This document shows positions 59,647 through 64,000 of a stretch of 64,000 nucleotides of DNA, in pieces. Position numbers and translations under genes: made by a program. The DNA is taken from positions 124,001-188,000 of the forward strand of contig MKWP01000015.1 in assembly GCA_001899805.1 (NCBI GenBank). The letters are read 5' to 3'. Position 1 is the first letter of the stretch. The number at the start of each line of letters is the position of its first letter. Source of the DNA: Lysobacterales bacterium 66-474. Lineage in GTDB: Bacteria; Pseudomonadota; Gammaproteobacteria; Xanthomonadales; Rhodanobacteraceae. Below the pieces are notes generated by a model that saw only the letters and a program-made list of their open reading frames with translations, was not told where the DNA came from and searched no databases.

Positions 59647-59688
59647 CCCCCTCACCCCTTGCCCTCTCCCGCGAGCGGGAGAGGGGGA
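59647..59688. repeat. short hairpin arm of the MITE-like family
   Basis: CCCCCTCACCCCTTG followed by the hairpin CCCTCTCCCGC-GAG-CGGGAGAGGG. Same type as 10952-10990 and the arms of 3814-3927. It separates the SDR gene from its duplicated tail. Confidence 0.75.
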
Positions 59689-59730
59689 GTGATCGTCGCT
59701 CTGCGCGCGACACCATCATTGATTGGAGCG

Positions 59731-59775
59731 GGCATCAACCTGCCGGTGGACGGCGGACGCACGCGATCGCTGTAA
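59731..59775 (+). pseudogene. duplicated 3' end of the SDR gene
   Basis: 45 bases that repeat 59581-59625 exactly 150 bp downstream. The three differences (GAT/GAC, CGG/CGA, TAG/TAA) are all synonymous, so it would still encode GINLPVDGGRTRSL-stop. No start or upstream part exists, so it is a remnant. Confidence 0.8.
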
Positions 59776-59804
59776 CGACGGCGGCGCGCCATCGGCAAGC
59801 GTTC

Positions 59805-62797
<2,993 letters not shown>

Positions 62798-62801
<4 letters not shown>

Positions 62802-63754
62802 GCGATCGCTCCGGAAACGGCATGTGTATCGGCAAGGATTCGCCGCGCGGCGGCGGCGTCACGGTCCATCTGCGCGCGCAGCGCGCCCAGGTCGGCGAAT
62901 TTTTCCTCGTCGCGCAACTTGGCGACGAACCCGACCTCGATGCGCTGGCCGTACAGGTCGCCATCGAAATCGAACAGGTGCGCTTCCAGCCACGGCTCGC
63001 CGCCGCCGGCAATGGTCGGGCGCACGCCGAGGCTGGCGACGCCCGGCCACCACCTGCCGCCGGCGCGCACGCGCACCGCGAAGATGCCGGCGACGGGCGA
63101 CACGCGCTTGCCGAGCCGGATGTTCGCGGTGGGATAGCCGAGTTCGTGGCCCACGCGCCGGCCGCGCACCACGCGTCCGCCGATCGTGAACGGGCGCCCC
63201 AGCAGCGCCTCGGCATGCACGAAGTCGCCCGCAGCCAGCGCGCCGCGTACCCGCGACGCCGACACGCGTTCGCCGTCGCCGTTCGTCACCGCATCCAGCA
63301 CCCTGACTTCGTAGGGACCCTCGCCCTGCATCGCCTCCAGCAGTTCCACGTCGCCGGTGCGGTTGTGGCCGAAGCGAAAATCCTTGCCGACCCAGATTTC
63401 GCGCGCGCCCATCCGCCGCACCAGCACCTCGCGCACGAAATCCTCCGCGCTCATCACCACCAGGCGCGCATCGAAACGCAGCAGCAGCAGCTGGTCGATG
63501 CCGGCATCGGCGAAACCGCACAGCTTTTCGCGCACCGACGAGAGCCGCTTCAGCGGCGCGGGCGAAAAATAACTGCGCGGGAGGGGTTCGAAGCTCACCG
63601 CCGCCGCGACCAGCCCGCGCTTCGTCGCGCGCTCGCGCACTTTCGCGAGCAGCGCGGCGTGGCCGCGATGCAAGCCATCGAACGCGCCGATGGCGAGCAC
63701 ACAACCGTCCGGGGCCAGGCATGGCCCTGCAATGTCGCGATGGACCTTGAGCAT
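62798..63754 (-). CDS. ribF: bifunctional riboflavin kinase / FAD synthetase
   Basis: 318 residues. N-terminal FAD synthetase domain with [12 protein letters not shown] and [14 protein letters not shown]-terminal riboflavin kinase domain with [20 protein letters not shown] and [11 protein letters not shown]. Makes FMN and FAD. The ribF-ileS order with a 4-base overlap (ATGA) is common in gammaproteobacteria. Confidence 0.97.
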
Positions 63755-63783
63755 CGACGAAGTATATCTTCACCCCTGAATTT

Positions 63784-63867
63784 CCTGTTGCGCTCGGCAG
63801 CTTGCGTGCCGGCGGTGCTCGCAATGCTCACATACTGTCGTGTGCGCTCCGCTTGCTGCGCTCCGGC
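63784..63867 (-). repeat. dispersed repeat family E, copy 3 (partial)
   Basis: Reverse complement of about 84 bp of copies 41024-41133 and 54174-54287. It runs directly into the other module at 63866-63900, which shows that the two modules can be joined. Confidence 0.85.
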
Positions 63868-63900
63868 GACCATGGAGTTCTTCGCCATGGACGGTATGCC
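63866..63900 (-). repeat. dispersed repeat module (partial), fused to family E
   Basis: GCGACCATGGAGTTCTTCGC followed by CATGGACGGT. It is the reverse complement of the CCGTCCATGGC...CTCCATGG core at 10871-10919. It lies upstream of ribF. Confidence 0.75.
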
Positions 63901-63943
63901 TTCGCCCACGACGGAAATTCAGGTGCCCCACGTTGGCGTAACC

Positions 63944-64000
63944 TCAGGCCAACGGCACGCAAGCCGCTGCATCGACGCGCGCGAGCAGGTCACGGACGCG
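63944..64000 (-). CDS. possible 3' end of the gene upstream of ribF
   Basis: 18 codons and a TGA read in from the window edge (RVRDLLARVDAAACVPLA). Too short to identify. In related genomes murJ often precedes ribF, but this tail is not diagnostic. Confidence 0.3.
   Translation of the reverse strand, partial: RVRDLLARVDAAACVPLA

Overview
The window is high-GC, gene-dense chromosomal DNA. It most resembles a gammaproteobacterium of the Xanthomonadales (Lysobacterales), probably Rhodanobacteraceae. This is inferred from the protein content (OxyR beside AhpC/AhpD; a suf operon that also carries a Rieske ferredoxin and a GNAT gene; many TonB, S9, M1 and M20 scavenging proteins) and from numerous small dispersed intergenic repeats. 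No rRNA, tRNA, transposase, CRISPR array or prophage was seen. The only clear break in base composition is at about 14.1-15.8 kb.

Layout. 1-5.1 kb: a truncated acyltransferase, a flippase-like membrane protein, a MurG-like glycosyltransferase, lgt and an RlmI-type rRNA methyltransferase. 5.3-9.4 kb: a secreted S9 peptidase and a YyaL/DUF255 protein. 9.4-12.1 kb: a LemA/TPM operon and dgkA. 12.3-14.0 kb: a DUF3311 subunit with a sodium:solute symporter. 14.0-16.1 kb: a lower-GC island of two unknown genes separated by an integron-type attC site. 16.1-24 kb: prmC, a 1387-residue membrane protein of unknown function and an M1 aminopeptidase. 24.1-34.1 kb: a cluster of TonB receptor, serine hydrolase, amino-acid permease, second serine hydrolase, dipeptide epimerase and RpiR regulator. 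It looks like an uptake and catabolic system for peptides that contain D-amino acids, or for muropeptides. 34.1-36.8 kb: the peroxide-defence set ahpD, ahpC and oxyR, then rnk. 37.1-39.8 kb: rubrerythrin, a CCG-type Fe-S protein and DUF3501. 39.8-46.4 kb: rhomboid, GNAT, M20 dipeptidase, a ComEA-like protein, a SET protein, HutD and a two-component system. 46.4-53.5 kb (minus strand): Rrf2 regulator, sufB, sufC, sufD, sufS, GNAT and Rieske ferredoxin. 53.6-55 kb: rpsF-rpsR-rplI. 55-64 kb: a membrane protein, an A-type Fe-S carrier, asnS, a lipoprotein, an SDR, ileS and ribF.

The most unusual theme is a set of modular mini-repeats. At least three sequence modules are shuffled between operon gaps. 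One lies inside the suf operon between sufC and sufB, one between rpsR and rplI, and one sits in frame inside the essential ileS gene, adding about 25 residues to isoleucyl-tRNA synthetase. The other points of most interest are the orphan attC/cassette island, the peptide-scavenging cluster, the giant membrane protein, and a second copy of the 3' end of the SDR gene exactly 150 bp downstream that differs only at synonymous positions.
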